A DNA stretch of 64,000 bases from Edaphobacter modestus (GTDB lineage Bacteria; Acidobacteriota; Terriglobia; Terriglobales; Acidobacteriaceae). The stretch covers positions 4,402,001 to 4,466,000 of the forward strand of contig NZ_SHKW01000001.1 in NCBI RefSeq assembly GCF_004217555.1. The letters are read 5' to 3'. Position numbers and translations under genes: made by a program. Of the stretch, positions 17,732-26,728 are shown one piece after another (within the stretch, counting starts at the first letter, position 1; each line of letters opens with the position of its first letter). The notes below the pieces were generated by a model. It was not told the DNA's origin, did not search any database, and was given only the letters and a program-made list of their open reading frames with translations.

Positions 17732-19192
17732 ATGAGAACGTTCGCTATGAGTGCGTTGATGCTGCTTGGTCTCCTATGGACGGTAGCGGTTTCGGCATCG
17801 GCCGCTAAAGGAAACATCACACCGTCAGCACTAATGGTTAGTGATGCGCACTTTAATCCATTTCACGATCCGGCGAAGGTAAAGCAATTGGAAGCGACTC
17901 CGGCGAGTGGATGGGAGACTATTTTCGCGAGCGGTGATTCTCCTACCCAAGGTCAAGATTTCGAGGAATTACGTACGGCATGCAAGCTGCGCGGCATTGA
18001 CACCCCGTACTCGCTATTTGCATCCGCGATAAGTGCGATCCATCGCGACGCAGCAGGGGCAAGTTTCATCACCATTAGCGGCGACCTGCTGGCGCATCGC
18101 TTTGATTGCATGTTCGCGAAGACGCTGCCGGGGGCCACGCCGGAACAATACACCGTGTTCACGGCAAAGACCATCGAATATGAAGTGTTGCAGCTAAGAC
18201 ATGCGATTCCTGGCGCTGCTTTCTACCTTGCGCTGGGGAATAACGATTCAGCCTGCGGAGACTATCGCCTGGATACGGGAATGGAGTGGTTCAAGATACT
18301 GGCACACGTAGCCGAGGCTGGCGTGGGCCGCACGTGGGGCAAGTCTGCAACAGAGAGTTTCGAGCAGGGCGGATACTACAGCGTGGAGATGGCCCCGCCG
18401 ATGAAAAAGACACGCATGATTGTAGTGGACGATACATTCCTGGCCGGCGGCTATAAGTCGTGCAAAGGTGAGAGGAATCCGGAGCCTGGCGAAAAGCAGA
18501 TGGCTTGGCTGCAGACGCAGCTTAACGACGCGCGGGCGCACCACGAACGAGTGTGGGTAATGGGGCATATTCCGCCGGGCGTGAGTCCATATGCGACCTT
18601 TCAACAGCAGAAAAAGACGATGAACCTGTGTACGGCCGAGGGTAAGCCGGCATCGTTTATGCCGACGGATCTGCTGGGTGACACGATCATAAGGAATGCG
18701 GATGTCGTGAAGCTGGGGATCTTCGGACACACGCATGTGGATGAGTTGAAACTGCTAACCGGTGAGGCAGGAGACGTGCCGGTGAAGAATGTGCCATCGC
18801 TTACGTCGATCGGAGGGAATTACCCATCCTTTACCATTGCGAAGCTGGATCCGCTGACAGCGGAGCTCGTGGACTTTACGGTGATCAGCTCGCCCGATCC
18901 AGAGGGCTCACATTGGACTAAGGAGTACACATTCTCAGAGAGGTCTGGAGGTATTGGATTTACGCCAGTAACTCTGCAGAAAGTGATTGCAGAACTGGCG
19001 GCCGATTCGAGCGGCACAACGAAGTTGAGCCAGGACTACATCCTCAACTGGTCTGTAGGTGCACAGCGGCAGCAATTGCAGCCGATCTGGCCAGGATATG
19101 TGTGTGGAATGAACCATTCGCATGCGGAGGATTACAAATCGTGCGTGTGCCGAGGGTCATTAAGCAGTCTGCTGGGACCAGGGACACAATGA
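17732..19192 (+). CDS. Secreted metallophosphoesterase, acid-sphingomyelinase-like
   Basis: A 486-aa protein with a signal peptide (about 1-25, VAVSASAA). The calcineurin-like metal site reads in order: SDAHF (Asp and His), SGDLLAH (Asp), LGNND (Asn), MGHIPPG (His) and FGHTHVDE (His-x-His). The long spacing between the first two blocks and the GNND variant fit the acid-sphingomyelinase/endopolyphosphatase branch of the superfamily. It is predicted to cleave phosphodi- or monoesters outside the cytoplasm; the substrate is unknown. Cys pairs near the C-terminus (GYVCGMNHSHAEDYKSCVC) may form disulfides. It is alone on its strand, convergent with a CadC/TolB-like gene. Confidence 0.85.
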   Translation: MRTFAMSALMLLGLLWTVAVSASAAKGNITPSALMVSDAHFNPFHDPAKVKQLEATPASGWETIFASGDSPTQGQDFEELRTACKLRGIDTPYSLFASAISAIHRDAAGASFITISGDLLAHRFDCMFAKTLPGATPEQYTVFTAKTIEYEVLQLRHAIPGAAFYLALGNNDSACGDYRLDTGMEWFKILAHVAEAGVGRTWGKSATESFEQGGYYSVEMAPPMKKTRMIVVDDTFLAGGYKSCKGERNPEPGEKQMAWLQTQLNDARAHHERVWVMGHIPPGVSPYATFQQQKKTMNLCTAEGKPASFMPTDLLGDTIIRNADVVKLGIFGHTHVDELKLLTGEAGDVPVKNVPSLTSIGGNYPSFTIAKLDPLTAELVDFTVISSPDPEGSHWTKEYTFSERSGGIGFTPVTLQKVIAELAADSSGTTKLSQDYILNWSVGAQRQQLQPIWPGYVCGMNHSHAEDYKSCVCRGSLSSLLGPGTQ

Positions 19193-19270
19193 AACACTTT
19201 TACTAAGCAAGGGTTCCTACTGGGGTTTAGCTTGACGGATCGAATATCTGGCACTCAATCTATTCGCGCT

Positions 19271-21472
19271 TTAATGCTTCGCGACGGCAGCGAGATCTGC
19301 CGATTGGATATTTGCTGACACAGGGTCTGCGCGGACCACAAAGAGAGTTTGTTCGTCAGGTGAGATAGAGAACTGCGACAGGCCCACCGGCGGTAGATTT
19401 CCATTGAATTTAGTAACAGCTGTCTCCTTTCCTGTAGCAAACTCATGCAGTTCTATGATCGGTCCATCAGAGTTCATCTTGAGAAAGACGACGCCTTTAG
19501 AGGTTAGAGCCCAGGATTCAGAATAGCCTTGAGCAAGTGAGTTCACCACAACGGTCTGCTTCCCACTTAGCAGGTCAAGACGAGAGATTATCGAGTCCAT
19601 TCGACCGTGCGCAAAGTAGAGATATTGCCCGTCTGCAGACTGAACGATTGGAGCGCCTCCATCATCGGTGATCTTCTCTGAGGAGCCGTCGAAAATGGAT
19701 ATCCGGTAGACAAAATTCCTATTAATGGCGAACACCGACTTTCCATCCACTGAGCATGCCGGGTGACTCAAGGGCTGATCGGAAATACGTCGCAGCTTAT
19801 GGGGTGATGATAAAGACACCTCGAACAGGCCGGGATCCAGCTTCGAGGAGAAGATCAGTCCGCGACCATCTCGCTCCCAACAATAAACCGAGGGGCTCAT
19901 TCCGTTCGTATCAACAAGAGAGGTTCCTGTGCCATCGCGTTTGCTCACCCACAGCTGAATGTGTCCGGCATGATCCGAGCGGAACGCCATCTTTGAGCCG
20001 TCGGGAGAAAGCGATGGCTCAAGGTCTTGGCCGGGCGTACTTACGATCGAAGTCCAGACCGTCGACGCTGCAGATTTTTTTGTCAGGTCAAATGACCAGA
20101 TATTCAGGTCGGGGCCATGGGCGGAAAAAGCAATTTGGCCCGATCGCCGGGATATAGAGAATTGGGAAGGCAGGTCTGTTCCAACGGCAGAAACCAGCGT
20201 CGCACTGCCATTCGGAATTCGAACGTCGCGACGCCAGAAACGAAATTCATTGTCGAGCCTTCCGCTGAATATCACGCTGTCATTCGTTTGCCAGTCCACA
20301 TCACTGAGCAGATGAGATTGATCTGTAAGTTGACGAACCTCACCACCTGTAACTGGCAAGACAAATACGCCATTTTGAAATTGATATTTCACGCGGATGA
20401 ACGCGACTCGCGTTCCATCTGGCGAAAACCGTGGCGCGACGTCTCCAATAATGTCCATATTCGGGTATGTCAGGCGGATCATTTTCCCATCGCTAACGTG
20501 AACCAGATACAGACTCAAAGGATCGGTCTCATTGATTTTGTCGTCAACTACCAGGAAGGCACCGTCGGGAGCCCAATCGAGGCGGCGGTAGTTCAGCCCA
20601 TAGCGATGCGGAAATAACGTGGTCAGCTTGCGCGAAACCGAGTCGCGGAGAGAGAAGATGAAGATCTCAGCCGTATCTTGTGTCGTGCGAATAAAGGCAA
20701 TCGATCTTCCGTCAGGCGACCATACGGGGCTGCTGACCAGGCCAGTTCCAGAGATCAGCTGACGTGGCCTTACTGCTTCTGCTTCCTGCATATAGATGGA
20801 TGAATTTCCATCAATCGAGGATGAATCGACAAACGCCAGCTTTTTTCCATCCAGTGACCAGGATGGTTGATCTTGTGTTCCTTCCATCCTGACGAGCGTG
20901 GTGGTTTCGAGCGGCTGAACGATGCCGTGTCTAAAGTTATCCTGCCCTCGCAGACAGAGGAGGACAGCAACAGTTATACACAGGACCACGCTGATTGAAA
21001 CCAGCAAGGATAGGCCGCGTCTATCGCGAGGAATACTGGCTGCTTCTTTGCGGTTCACTGCCGGGTGCAGATAAGGCGCCGAGGCCGACTTGCTCTCTAT
21101 CACGTCCGCACGTGGAGAGGGATCTTGTTCGGCAGGCACCTCGTTGAGGTTGTATGAATTGCTGTCGACTGCGACCGGTTCTACAAATCGATAACCATGT
21201 CCATGAAACGTAGCGATATATCTCTTGCCGTTTGTCGCTTCTTCAAGTGCTTTGCGCAGTATCGAGATGTTTTGAGTTAGGTTCGCTTCTTCTACTGCCT
21301 GGTGAGGCCAGAGTTGATCGAACAACTCCGCTTTACTCATAACCCGACCGTGGTTCTCGACCAGTACAAGCAGGGTCTGGAACACTTTGGGAGTTAAAGC
21401 GACGACCGTGTCGCGACAACGGAGAGTGCGCGTATCGGAGTCAAGAGTGTAGCGGTCAAAGCGGAAGATCAT
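19271..21472 (-). CDS. CadC-like winged-helix protein with TolB-type beta-propeller
   Basis: A 733-aa protein. Residues 1-100 form an OmpR-type winged helix (LTPKVFQTLLVLVENHGRVM and RYIATFHGHGYRFVEPV) without a receiver domain. A membrane segment lies at about 150-172 (LSLLVSISVVLCITVAVLLCL). The C-terminal 550 residues carry repeated WSLDGKKLAFVDSS, WSPDGRSIAFI, FSPDGTRVAFIR and LSPDGSKMAFRSD, the PD40/TolB propeller blades. This one-component architecture, cytoplasmic DNA-binding plus extracytoplasmic sensor, is common in Acidobacteriota. It is divergent from a TBDR gene at 21817 and may regulate it. Confidence 0.9.
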   Translation of the reverse strand: MIFRFDRYTLDSDTRTLRCRDTVVALTPKVFQTLLVLVENHGRVMSKAELFDQLWPHQAVEEANLTQNISILRKALEEATNGKRYIATFHGHGYRFVEPVAVDSNSYNLNEVPAEQDPSPRADVIESKSASAPYLHPAVNRKEAASIPRDRRGLSLLVSISVVLCITVAVLLCLRGQDNFRHGIVQPLETTTLVRMEGTQDQPSWSLDGKKLAFVDSSSIDGNSSIYMQEAEAVRPRQLISGTGLVSSPVWSPDGRSIAFIRTTQDTAEIFIFSLRDSVSRKLTTLFPHRYGLNYRRLDWAPDGAFLVVDDKINETDPLSLYLVHVSDGKMIRLTYPNMDIIGDVAPRFSPDGTRVAFIRVKYQFQNGVFVLPVTGGEVRQLTDQSHLLSDVDWQTNDSVIFSGRLDNEFRFWRRDVRIPNGSATLVSAVGTDLPSQFSISRRSGQIAFSAHGPDLNIWSFDLTKKSAASTVWTSIVSTPGQDLEPSLSPDGSKMAFRSDHAGHIQLWVSKRDGTGTSLVDTNGMSPSVYCWERDGRGLIFSSKLDPGLFEVSLSSPHKLRRISDQPLSHPACSVDGKSVFAINRNFVYRISIFDGSSEKITDDGGAPIVQSADGQYLYFAHGRMDSIISRLDLLSGKQTVVVNSLAQGYSESWALTSKGVVFLKMNSDGPIIELHEFATGKETAVTKFNGNLPPVGLSQFSISPDEQTLFVVRADPVSANIQSADLAAVAKH

Positions 21473-21816
21473 GATTGTTACTATCTGGTCAAAATACAGC
21501 GTAGAACCCCGTTTTTAGATTCTCAAATTCGCATTTTGAGCAGGATTTTAGGACCTCGTTGCGTTCCGTGGGTGACCCTGTAATTGTCGTTGATTTTCGG
21601 CTCAAGACTGAGACCGGAGACGGTGACACACAACTTCTGTCAACAAAATATTAATCCACATAGCGTTAACGACGCGTGAATGGAAAGGCGCCAGTGGCGC
21701 TCCTGTCATTCACTGCGCTGTAACACCAGTTGTCTGCAATCCGACATTGCTACGAAGGCCCGTGGTTGCGAATTCCACGAAGAAGAATTGCACGTTGTTC
21801 CCCAGGGAGAGAGTTG
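21473..21816. promoter_or_regulatory. Divergent promoter region, regulator vs TBDR
   Basis: This 344-bp interval separates the CadC-like gene from the TBDR start. It contains GTCAACAAAATATTAAT (21639-21655), whose left half GTCAACAAAAT is identical to the palindromic site upstream of the 44929-48690 TBDR. No gene is seen. Confidence 0.4.
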
Positions 21817-24800
21817 ATGAAGATCAGATGCACATTCTTAAATTGGCTAGCGGTGGTGGCAATAGGGTTCGGGTTGACGGCGGTCATGCCGTCAGCATTC
21901 GGACAGACCGTTACCGGTTCTATCTATGGCACAATCAGCGACACTTCGGGGGCAATCATCCCGGAAGCGAACGTGACTATTACGAACACTGACACGGGCC
22001 AGTCGTTGTCCACCCTTAGCAACGCTTCGGGTGCGTTTGTATTTCCCGTTCTTGATCCCGGCAACTACAAAATCTCCGCATCTGTCGCGGGTTTTCAAAG
22101 CGTAACGCAGCGGGACCTTCGCCTCTCCGCGAACCAGAATGTGAATGCCAGTTTCACACTCCACGCAGGATCGGTCGAGACGGAGGTCGTCGTGGATGCA
22201 GGCACTACCCTGGTCGACACGCGCGAATCGCAGCTAGGCGAAACCATCGACCAGCGCCGTATTCAGGATCTGCCGTTGGTTGGTCGCAGCGCGTACGACC
22301 TTGTCCAAACCGTTACGGGTGTCACGAACTACTCGCCCAGTGCGCCGATCGGTGACAATGTCGGTACCCAGTTCAGCGTAAACGGTCTTCGATCCAACCT
22401 CAACTCCTACTACCTGGACGGGTCCTACGATAATGTGTTTGCCCGTGGGGGCGGCAACCTGATGCCCAATCCCGATGCGCTGCAGGAGTTCCGCTTGATC
22501 ACTACCAACTTCGATGCGGAGTTCGGACGCTATCCCGGCGGCGTAGTCAACGTCATTACGCGTTCCGGCACTAACCAGTTCCACGGCGTTGCGTACGATT
22601 ACCTGCGGAATACTATTCTCAACGCACATAACTACTTTACTTCCGGTGTCTCCCCCCTTGTGTATAACGTCTTCGGAGGTGCGGTCGGCGGACCAGTGCT
22701 TCGCAATAAGGCATTCTTCTATGTGACCTATGAGGGTACGCGAATCAGCTCTCCTACAACCGTCACATCTTCCTCGCTGGTGGTCCCGACAGAAGCGGAA
22801 CGGAAGGGAGATTTTTCAGAGGACTCTGCCAAGATCAAGGCATCCCTGAAGAACCTATCTACGTGCGGCACCCCCTACGTCATCTGCCCCACAGCGCTGG
22901 ATCCTGCGGTACAGAAGATGCTGGCCCTGGTTCCGGTCGGTGCGCCGGCCACGTCCTCGACGCCTGGTGCGCCGCCACAGCAGATGATGGGAAGCCCTAC
23001 CAAGCGAGATGAAGGTTCAGCCCGGCTCGATTACCAGTTGAATGCGGCTCACAAACTGCAGTTCACCTACTTCAACTCTCAGGGCACGGGCTACAACCTC
23101 ACTGCCCAAGGGAATGGCATTCTTGATTATAGCGGGGATACGACCTATAGCGGCCAATACAACTATGTGCTTGGCGATACCTGGATCGTCTCGCCCCGGG
23201 CCGTCAACAGCCTGCGCATCTTTGACACCCTGAACAAGTCGATCATCGGGAATTCCGTCACCGGCAACACCTGGAAAGATTTCGGCAGCTCAATCGGACA
23301 GAACGCACCCTCCAACGCCCAGCCGTTTATCAATATCACAGGGTATTGGATTATGGGGACCGCAGGAAGCGGCCAGGCAAATAATTCACAGGGATCCTAC
23401 GGGGTTTTGGATACCTTCAACTATACAAAGGGGAATCACACGCTGAAGTTTGGCGGCTCCTTTATCATGGACACATCGCGGTCAGATGGTCAGTTTCTGG
23501 TTGCCGGCAAGTTAGGATTCACTGGGAGCAGCACGGGCAACGCACTTGCCGACTTTCTTGAAGGACACGCTAACACCTTTCAGCAGAACAACGGCACAAA
23601 CTCCCGCTTGCACTCGGCGGATCCCTCACTTTTCATTCAGGACGATTGGCGTGTCAACCCTCGCATTACTCTGAACCTTGGTCTTCGCTGGGAGGTCTAT
23701 TATCCCTTCGCCGGGCAGAACAACCTTACTACGTTCCAGCAGGGAGTCCAGTCCACACGTTTCCCGACGGCCCCGCTGGGTGTGCTTGTGTCGGGGGATC
23801 CCGGCGTTCCCGACGGTATCCTGCATACCTCCTACACAAAGTTCGCGCCGCGAGCAGGTTTCGCTTATGACGTATTCGGCAACGGACGGACCTCGCTTCG
23901 GGGCGGCTATGGCATCTTCTATTCGGCCACCCAGGAAGACATCGTCGGCAATCTTCAGCAGCAACCCTTCTCGCTGGTCATCACGTTAAATCAGACTCCC
24001 AATCTCAACACACCGTATGCACCGGCTGCCGATCCATTTCCTTATACGGTCAACCTGAAGAATCCGACCTTTGTTCCGGGCGCCACGATGGCCGGCATGG
24101 CATCCAACAACAGCACTATTCCGTACCTAGAACAATATAATTTGACCGTCGAACGGCAGTTGGGAAATAACTGGAGTGCGCACGTCGCGTACGTTGGTAG
24201 CAGGGGCCATCATTTCTACCTACTCCGCGACGAGAACTCCCCCGTCTACGTTCCTGGTGCGTCGACCAGCACGGCCGGCCTCAATGCACGACGGCCGATC
24301 AAACCCTACGCCGGAATCAGCCTCTGGGATACGTCGAGTGACTCCTCGTTCAATTCATTCCAGGCAACCATCACCCACCGCTTCTCTCGTGGCTTCTCTC
24401 TAAATGCAAGCTATGTGTGGGAGAAGGCGTTTGACAACACCTCTGGCGACCCGACCAGCACAACTGCGTTTCAAATCTCCAATCAGAATTGCGTTGCCTG
24501 CGACCGCGGTCTCTCCTCACTCGAGGTTCCGCATCGGTTCGTGGCTTCCTATCTATACGCCCTGCCTGAAACCCACTTGTGGGGCTTCTTCGGCAAGGAG
24601 GTACTCAATGGATGGCAGATCAACGGCATCACAACACTGTCCACTGGCAGTCCATTCAACATTCTCTCTGGGGTGGATAGCAATCTGGACGGCATTGCTA
24701 CAGACCGGCCCGACCGCACAGGAGATCCATCCCTCGACGGGGGACGCAGCCGCGCGCAAAAGATTGGTCAGTACTTCAATACTGCAGCCTTTGCAGCTCC

Positions 24801-25059
24801 CCATGCGAATACACCCTACGGGAACTCGCCGCGTAATCCGCTGATCGGTCCTGGCTATGTCAACACCGATATCTCCGCTTTCAAGCGATTCGCGATCTAT
24901 GAAAAGAGCGACCTGCTCTTCCGTGGTGAGGTCTTCAACGCTTTCAACAATGTGAACCTAAACAACCCAAATGGAACCCTCGGCAGTTCACAGTTCGGCA
25001 AGATCACTGGGGCTGGTACCCCAAGGATCGTGCAGCTTGCCTTGAAGTTCGAGTTTTAG
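21817..25059 (+). CDS. Oar-type TonB-dependent receptor
   Basis: About 1080 aa. The ATG at 21817 follows GGGAGAG and starts a clean signal peptide (LAVVAIGFGLTAVMPSAFGQ); the frame is open 29 codons further upstream but without leader character. A carboxypeptidase-regulatory-like domain follows (GSIYGTISDTSGAIIPEANV), then a plug with QRRIQDLPLVGRSAYDLVQT, FSVNGLRSNLNSYYLDG and EFGRYPGGVVNVITRSGTN, and a long barrel (LNLGLRWEVYYPF, RFSRGFSLNASYVWEK) ending in LALKFEF. The family handles large substrates across the outer membrane. A secreted PHP metallohydrolase gene follows by 106 bases, forming a TBDR-hydrolase pair. Confidence 0.92.
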   Translation: MKIRCTFLNWLAVVAIGFGLTAVMPSAFGQTVTGSIYGTISDTSGAIIPEANVTITNTDTGQSLSTLSNASGAFVFPVLDPGNYKISASVAGFQSVTQRDLRLSANQNVNASFTLHAGSVETEVVVDAGTTLVDTRESQLGETIDQRRIQDLPLVGRSAYDLVQTVTGVTNYSPSAPIGDNVGTQFSVNGLRSNLNSYYLDGSYDNVFARGGGNLMPNPDALQEFRLITTNFDAEFGRYPGGVVNVITRSGTNQFHGVAYDYLRNTILNAHNYFTSGVSPLVYNVFGGAVGGPVLRNKAFFYVTYEGTRISSPTTVTSSSLVVPTEAERKGDFSEDSAKIKASLKNLSTCGTPYVICPTALDPAVQKMLALVPVGAPATSSTPGAPPQQMMGSPTKRDEGSARLDYQLNAAHKLQFTYFNSQGTGYNLTAQGNGILDYSGDTTYSGQYNYVLGDTWIVSPRAVNSLRIFDTLNKSIIGNSVTGNTWKDFGSSIGQNAPSNAQPFINITGYWIMGTAGSGQANNSQGSYGVLDTFNYTKGNHTLKFGGSFIMDTSRSDGQFLVAGKLGFTGSSTGNALADFLEGHANTFQQNNGTNSRLHSADPSLFIQDDWRVNPRITLNLGLRWEVYYPFAGQNNLTTFQQGVQSTRFPTAPLGVLVSGDPGVPDGILHTSYTKFAPRAGFAYDVFGNGRTSLRGGYGIFYSATQEDIVGNLQQQPFSLVITLNQTPNLNTPYAPAADPFPYTVNLKNPTFVPGATMAGMASNNSTIPYLEQYNLTVERQLGNNWSAHVAYVGSRGHHFYLLRDENSPVYVPGASTSTAGLNARRPIKPYAGISLWDTSSDSSFNSFQATITHRFSRGFSLNASYVWEKAFDNTSGDPTSTTAFQISNQNCVACDRGLSSLEVPHRFVASYLYALPETHLWGFFGKEVLNGWQINGITTLSTGSPFNILSGVDSNLDGIATDRPDRTGDPSLDGGRSRAQKIGQYFNTAAFAAPHANTPYGNSPRNPLIGPGYVNTDISAFKRFAIYEKSDLLFRGEVFNAFNNVNLNNPNGTLGSSQFGKITGAGTPRIVQLALKFEF

Positions 25060-25165
25060 CCGCTTAATTCATGGGGAGAAGCAGAATGCATCTCTGCTTC
25101 TCCCCAGTGCACATCCATCTCCTCTGGCGACCGCCCAGCTACCTGCCTTTGCAAAGGACAATCTC

Positions 25166-26545
25166 ATGTCACGTACCGCTGCTTCAATTCTTCGGACTCT
25201 TACCGTAGCAACTGCTGTCATACCTGCCATAGCGGCTACAGGAGCTTATGCCTGGGCGCAGCAAACCAAGCCCGCAAGCTCCACCACAACGAAGTCCAGC
25301 CAGTATTCCAACGCAACTGCGCCCGAATATCACATCTATAGAGGGAGCACGCACGCGCACACCAGCTCCACCTGGTCACACGGCGAGCAGTGGGCCAAGA
25401 ATGAGTGTAAGGGTGTGCCGCTGTACGGCTCCGATCGCAATTACCCTGAGGTTCACAGCTGGGCGCCAGAGGGCAATCAGCCACCCAGCGGCAAGTGCCC
25501 CTCAATGATCATCATCGGATCAGCCCAGTACCCCGGCCCCTACAACGAGTTGAGGCCCGATTGGAAGAAGCATCAGGGGCCACCATCTGAGCACTTCGCT
25601 TTGGCAAAGGAGAACGGCTATGACTTTTATGCTGTCACTGATCACTCGCAGGACGCTGGCTTTCAGCCTCCTAGCCCCGCCAACACTACTTGGATGAACA
25701 CAAAGCGCGAAGCCGCAGAGGCGACAAATGCGGAGTTTGTCGCGATTGCAGGCTATGAGCACTCCGAGAACGATGGTCCGAATGGTGTAGGACATATCAA
25801 TGTATTCAATAGCGCCGGTTACCTCAATGCGCTTGATCCCGGCGTAGACCTTCCCCGTCTCTATAGCTGGCTCAAAACAGCCAAGCCGAATGGCGCGGGT
25901 CCTATAGTTGCCAGTTTCAACCACCCTGACGCTAAACAATACAATGACTGGGCGTATCGCGATGCCCAGATTACTGACATCATCACGATGCTCGAGGTGA
26001 TCAATTCCAATAACAAGATTCACGAGAAGGGATTTATCGCGGCTCTCGACAAAGGATGGAAGGTCTCTCCAGTCGACGGGAATGACAACCATGGCACCAC
26101 GGGGATCGCACGCAACACCTCCCGCACATTTGTCCTCGCCACCAGCCGCACCAAGGTTGCCATTCTCGAGGCGATGAAACATCGACGGACCTATGCGTCG
26201 CTCGATAACAACATCCAGTGCCGTTACTCCATAAATGGTGCCATCATGGGCGCAACGCTCGCGCGTCAAAACACCTTCAAGTTCGATATCCAAATCAGCG
26301 ATCCTGACACGAACCAGCCCAAGGACAAGATCACGAAAATCGAGATCGTGAAGGACCATGGCGAAGTAGTGCAGAGCTATGTCCCTGATACCCCTGACTA
26401 CAGAGTAAGCTGGTCACCCACCATCACAGACTCGACCAGCACGTACTTTTATATCCGTGTATGGAACGCAGGCGGCGGTGATGCTCCAGGTGGATCCCCC
26501 GACAAACCGATCGCTTGGCTTGCACCCGTGTGGACTGGCCGTTAA
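25166..26545 (+). CDS. Secreted PHP-superfamily metallohydrolase (CehA/McbA-like)
   Basis: A 459-aa protein with a signal peptide (about 1-30, IAATGAYAWAQQ). PHP-type metal ligands are visible in order: STHAHTSS (His-x-His), AVTDHSQ (Asp-His), GYEHSE (Glu-His), FNHPD and GNDNHG (Asp-x-His near the end of the domain). A beta-rich C-terminal part follows (KITKIEIVKDHGEVV, YFYIRVWNAGG). Relatives include carbaryl hydrolase-like CehA proteins and other phosphoesterase-like enzymes. Start supported by AAAGGA. It is probably co-transcribed with the preceding Oar-type receptor, which may import its substrate or product. Confidence 0.85.
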   Translation: MSRTAASILRTLTVATAVIPAIAATGAYAWAQQTKPASSTTTKSSQYSNATAPEYHIYRGSTHAHTSSTWSHGEQWAKNECKGVPLYGSDRNYPEVHSWAPEGNQPPSGKCPSMIIIGSAQYPGPYNELRPDWKKHQGPPSEHFALAKENGYDFYAVTDHSQDAGFQPPSPANTTWMNTKREAAEATNAEFVAIAGYEHSENDGPNGVGHINVFNSAGYLNALDPGVDLPRLYSWLKTAKPNGAGPIVASFNHPDAKQYNDWAYRDAQITDIITMLEVINSNNKIHEKGFIAALDKGWKVSPVDGNDNHGTTGIARNTSRTFVLATSRTKVAILEAMKHRRTYASLDNNIQCRYSINGAIMGATLARQNTFKFDIQISDPDTNQPKDKITKIEIVKDHGEVVQSYVPDTPDYRVSWSPTITDSTSTYFYIRVWNAGGGDAPGGSPDKPIAWLAPVWTGR

Positions 26546-26692
26546 AGCGATAGAGATCATACAGTCATGGTGCATGAGAATGCGGAACCTCTTATACGTC
26601 CTCCTTGGAACGGAGAAGAAAATAAGTAATATTGGCAAATGCTCATAGTTTTGTGATTCTATGGTGTGTATTTTATTTTCGGCGAGGGCAAG

Positions 26693-26719
26693 CCTTACGC
26701 CGGAATAGTAGGCGTGAGG
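26693..26719 (+). promoter_or_regulatory. Leader hairpin overlapping the aceB ribosome site
   Basis: The arms CCTTACGCC (26693-26701) and GGCGTGAGG (26711-26719) pair over 9 bp with one G-T pair. The right arm overlaps the GAGGAG that serves the GTG start at 26729. This could modulate translation of the first gene of the glycolate operon. It is seen in sequence; its role is untested. Confidence 0.4.
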
Positions 26720-26728
26720 AGTTGAATT

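Noticed and set aside
25520..26359. 279-codon open frame on the minus strand
   Set aside because: Antisense to the PHP metallohydrolase, with no recognisable motif.
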